A stretch of 64,000 nucleotides of DNA, from contig NZ_CP121666.1 in assembly GCF_029714325.1 (NCBI RefSeq), positions 1,860,001 to 1,924,000 on the forward strand. Direction: 5' to 3'. The notes under the pieces are model-generated. The model was given only the letters and a program-made list of their open reading frames with translations, made no database searches and was not told the DNA's origin. This document shows positions 61,421 to 64,000 of the stretch, piece after piece. Source of the stretch: Bradyrhizobium sp. CB1717 (lineage in GTDB: Bacteria; Pseudomonadota; Alphaproteobacteria; Rhizobiales; Xanthobacteraceae). Each line of letters begins with the position of its first letter. Position 1 is the stretch's first letter. The position numbers and the translations under genes were made by a program.

Positions 61421-62845
61421 TCAGTGGCCGCCGTCGGCTGGCGCTGCCGCGGCGATGGTGGTTGAAGTCTCGCCGCCGCCAGCAGGCGCGCCGCCGCCAT
61501 TGACGGCGGTCTGCAGGTCGGACTGGGCGAGGAAGAAACTTTGCTTGGCGTCGATCGCGCCGCGCAGTGACGCCAGGCGCTGCCGTGCCTCGGTCAGAAG
61601 CGCGAAGATGTCGACCTGCATGCTGGAGAAGCGCAGCTGCATCTCCTCGGTGATGATCTTGCGCAGGGGCACGATCTCGCGCTGGTAGTGGCCGGCGATG
61701 TCGTAGGTCGAGCGATAGACACGATAAGCATCGCGCGCCTCGGAGCGGACATTCACGGCCCGCTCGGTCAGGCGGTTGAAAGCGAGATTGTAGGTCTCGG
61801 CCGCCTGCCGCACCCGCACCTCGCCGCCATCGAAGATCGGGATCTGGAACTGCACGTCGAAGCCGCGTTCGCGGAACGGCGGCCCTTCCGGATCCTGGGT
61901 GCGACGGGAGATGCCGGCGAGATCGAGCAGCGTCACGAAACGCGTCGCCTCGGTGAGGTTCAGCGATTTTGCCAGCGCCGTCAGCTCGAGCCGCGCGATC
62001 TGCAGGTCGATGCGGTGGGCCACCGCATCGGCCTCGATCGAGGGCAAGGCCTGCGGACGGCGCGGCAGCGGCGGCAACTGGTTGGGCAGACGGAAGTCGA
62101 GGCCGTCGTTCCACAGCCCCATCAGCCGCGCCAGTCTTTCGCGCGCGCTCGTCGCCGTCTGCCGCGCCGTCGCGAGATCGGCGGTGGTCTCGGCATAAAA
62201 CACCTGCTCGCGGGCCTGGTCGAGCTTGTTGAGCGAGCCGGTCTCGCCGAGCTTGACCGCAAGCTGGGCGGTCGATTCCGCCGTCGCCTTCGCGTCGGTC
62301 AGCAGCGCCACCATCTCGTTGGCGGCAACAGTGCGGACATAGGCGCGGCGCACGTCGGCAGCGAGCCGCAGCGTCGCCAGCGCCGCGCGCAATTGCGCCT
62401 GACGGAAGCGGTCGCGCGCGATCTCGGAGCGGAACGGCAGTGTTGCGAGGGCGAGGATGTCGCCGACAACCTGGCGCTCGATCTCGCTCGCGCCATTGCC
62501 CGAAATCCGCGAGATCGAGAACACGGGATTGGGCGGCAGGCTCTGCTCGACCAGCTCGGTTTCGGCCAGCGCCAGCTCGTTGTAAGCGGCTTGCAGCCCC
62601 TTGTTGTTGAGCAGAGCGATCTGCACGGCCGGTTCGATGGTCAGCGTGCGCGCCAGCAACCGGCGGACGGTCGCGGTGACGGTCTCGGCACCTTCGGCCG
62701 TTCGCACGAAGGCAACGTCCTTGTTGATGGTCTGGCTGGTGAGCTCCGAGACCGTCGTCATGCCGCCGTCCGGCGAGAACGCCACGCAGCCGGAGAGTCC
62801 GAACGCAGCGAGCACGAGCAGGCTGCGCGCAAAATGATGTGCCAT
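61421..62845 (-). CDS. TolC-family outer-membrane lipoprotein
   Basis: This 474-residue protein has a lipobox (LLVLAAFGLSGC) and the two TolC-type helical repeats, with long coiled-coil helices (AALATLRLAADVRRAYVRTV, NLAFNRLTERAVNVRSEARD) and beta segments. It forms the outer-membrane channel of an efflux system. Inner-membrane partners are not in the window. It stops 13 bases before the multicopper oxidase start, so one operon. Confidence 0.85.
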   Translation of the reverse strand: MAHHFARSLLVLAAFGLSGCVAFSPDGGMTTVSELTSQTINKDVAFVRTAEGAETVTATVRRLLARTLTIEPAVQIALLNNKGLQAAYNELALAETELVEQSLPPNPVFSISRISGNGASEIERQVVGDILALATLPFRSEIARDRFRQAQLRAALATLRLAADVRRAYVRTVAANEMVALLTDAKATAESTAQLAVKLGETGSLNKLDQAREQVFYAETTADLATARQTATSARERLARLMGLWNDGLDFRLPNQLPPLPRRPQALPSIEADAVAHRIDLQIARLELTALAKSLNLTEATRFVTLLDLAGISRRTQDPEGPPFRERGFDVQFQIPIFDGGEVRVRQAAETYNLAFNRLTERAVNVRSEARDAYRVYRSTYDIAGHYQREIVPLRKIITEEMQLRFSSMQVDIFALLTEARQRLASLRGAIDAKQSFFLAQSDLQTAVNGGGAPAGGGETSTTIAAAAPADGGH

Positions 62846-62854
62846 GGCGCGTTC

Positions 62855-63139
62855 CTACCGGTCTTGCTTCGGCTGCGGCGTGACGGCGTCGTTGCGGTCC
62901 CGCCACGGCGCCGGTGTCGCCGGCCGCAGGCTGCTGTAGGGCGCGATGGTCGAGCGATAGCCGACGCGTGCTACCTTCGCCGCGGGATCGGCGGGGTCGG
63001 CGCTGGCAACTTGTGTCGTTGCCGGCATGCAGCCGGACAGCGCCAGCGCGGCAAAGGCCGGCAGCAGCCAATTGAATCGAAAGTGTCGTCCACCCACCGC
63101 AGATGCGGCGGCGGACTTCGCCCCGGAAAGCGCAAGCAT
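62855..63139 (-). CDS. Small lipoprotein in the copper operon
   Basis: This 94-residue protein has a basic start and a lipobox LLPAFAALALSGC. The mature part is about 58 residues, Ala/Pro-rich (ATTQVASADPADPAAKVARV), ending with Gln/Asp-rich residues. Such short lipoproteins are found ahead of TolC-like genes. Function unknown. Confidence 0.65.
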   Translation of the reverse strand: MLALSGAKSAAASAVGGRHFRFNWLLPAFAALALSGCMPATTQVASADPADPAAKVARVGYRSTIAPYSSLRPATPAPWRDRNDAVTPQPKQDR

Positions 63140-63212
63140 GATTCATCCCTGATCTGGAAACCACAGGTTCGCGCGCGCAAAAGCGCGCTCGGACCGACGT
63201 CGTTGCGTCAGA

Positions 63213-63653
63213 TCAGGCGATGGGGGGGCGGTAGTGCTGGGGCGGCGCCGCGCTGTGCAGGCTGACCACGATCTCGGGCGCGCAGGTCGACGTCGGCTGG
63301 ACCGGCGTGGCGACGCTGGGCAGATCGGCCGGCAGCGCGCTCACGCACATCATCGCGCAGCACGGACCAACGGTTCCCTTGCCGCCATGATGATGTGGAG
63401 CGGGTGTGTCTTTCGCGGCGGTCTTGTGATGCGCGTGAGTTCCCGCATGTTCGTGCGAGGCATCGCCATGCTGATGGCTCGCCATCTGGTGATGCGCCGG
63501 CACGGGACCGGCGAGGAGTGCGTCGTCAAGGCACGGCGCAGGGCCATTGCCCAAGGCAAGGCTTGCTGCCGGCGCGAGCACGCAGAACAGATAGGCGAGG
63601 GCGATGATCCGCCCCACCCTGATCCGCATCGATCGCGTCAATCGCAACAACAT
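63213..63653 (-). CDS. His-rich secreted protein, likely metal-binding
   Basis: From the ATG at 63653 it has a hydrophobic signal segment (RIIALAYLFCVLAPAASLAL) and a His cluster (HHQMASHQHGDASHEHAGTH, AHHKTAAKD, HHHGGKG), Cys-Cys in GPCCAMMC and a Pro-rich tail. The composition fits copper or nickel binding in the periplasm, and it opens the copper gene group. No family name certain. Confidence 0.7.
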   Translation of the reverse strand: MLLRLTRSMRIRVGRIIALAYLFCVLAPAASLALGNGPAPCLDDALLAGPVPAHHQMASHQHGDASHEHAGTHAHHKTAAKDTPAPHHHGGKGTVGPCCAMMCVSALPADLPSVATPVQPTSTCAPEIVVSLHSAAPPQHYRPPIA

Positions 63654-63804
63654 TCCGCCAATAGGCTCCTCGCGCGGCAAGGTTGCACACGCTGATTGCA
63701 AACTAATGGCAAATCGCGCGTTCGCCAAGCTCCTTCTTACCGCAGTGCACCGCGCATGCCCAATATATCGCCACGTTGCTTGACCGTGTGGCGATCCGCG
63801 GGCC

Positions 63805-64000
63805 ATGGTCCGGCCCGTGCACGCGCCAAATCATCCCGAACAAAGACCAGACTCATTCAGCCCTGATTCCCGTCAGGCCTGGATGCGACTCGTCACTGCG
63901 CTGGTGATCGGTTCGATCGGCGGCGTCGGCATGTGGGCGATCGTCGTGATGATTCCGGCGGTGCAGGCCGAATTCGCGGCTACGCGCGGCGCGGTGTCGC
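63805..64000 (+). CDS. MFS transporter, N-terminal part (cut by window edge)
   Basis: The ATG at 63805 opens 65 codons to the window edge. A polar start (VRPVHAPNHPEQRPDSFSPD) is followed by RLVTALVIGSIGGVGMWAIV and VMIPAVQAEFAATRGAVS, the first transmembrane helix and loop of a major-facilitator transporter; the QAEF-A-RG motif is typical. The substrate cannot be read. Divergent from the His-rich gene. Confidence 0.75.
   Translation, partial: MVRPVHAPNHPEQRPDSFSPDSRQAWMRLVTALVIGSIGGVGMWAIVVMIPAVQAEFAATRGAVS

Overview
The window looks like a Bradyrhizobium-type alphaproteobacterial chromosome. The signs are high-GC core genes, a CtrA/ChpT pair, GANTC (CcrM) sites, a DUF1134 (EipA-like) envelope gene, a hybrid CheA, fliI/fliJ/flhA, and several palindromic repeats that I associate with this genus. 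No 16S gene is present, so the genus is an inference from gene style.

Region 1 (about 1-17.3 kb) is a prophage remnant. It has a divergent immunity switch: a CI-like repressor facing a YdaS/Cro-like gene, with shared GTCTAG operators. An early module follows, with small HTH proteins and an RNase HI. The late fragment holds a beta-helix tailspike with a signal peptide and two long virion or ejection-type proteins. No integrase, terminase, portal or capsid gene was seen, so the element is either defective or continues to the left.

Region 2 (about 17.3-33.7 kb) is accessory DNA with lower and uneven GC. It holds secreted proteins, two alpha/beta hydrolases, an adenylation-domain-only DNA ligase, an HWE histidine kinase, a MOSC-reductase-ferredoxin fusion and many very small genes. 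Several of the small genes are too short for ordinary gene calling and several carry single-base frameshifts. It ends at a tRNA-Val(CAC) whose 3' end faces the island, which fits tRNA-targeted integration.

Region 3 (33.7-64 kb) is core chromosome. It contains a coiled-coil membrane protein, the DUF1134 protein, a YHS-domain protein, cysQ, chpT, cheA-cheW-cheY-cheB-cheR, a DUF350/DUF1190/glutathionylspermidine-synthase-like module, ctrA, fliI-fliJ, an ECF sigma/anti-sigma pair, an AraC regulator, an NDH-2-like oxidoreductase, flhA and a copper-handling operon (TolC-like, multicopper oxidase, cupredoxin, CusF-like). ChpT and CtrA belong to one phosphorelay that controls the cell cycle and motility, which fits the flagellar and chemotaxis genes nearby.

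The most unusual signals are three. (1) Five tandem copies of a 14-17 bp unit end at the fliI start codon; each unit carries an ATG, a GAAGG-like ribosome site for the next ATG, and a stop overlapping the next ATG, giving four chained mini-ORFs of 5-6 codons. (2) An unlisted 55-residue peptide with a double-glycine bacteriocin-type leader sits at 54.9 kb. (3) Six GANTC sites fall in 192 bp upstream of ctrA, two of them forming the base of a hairpin.
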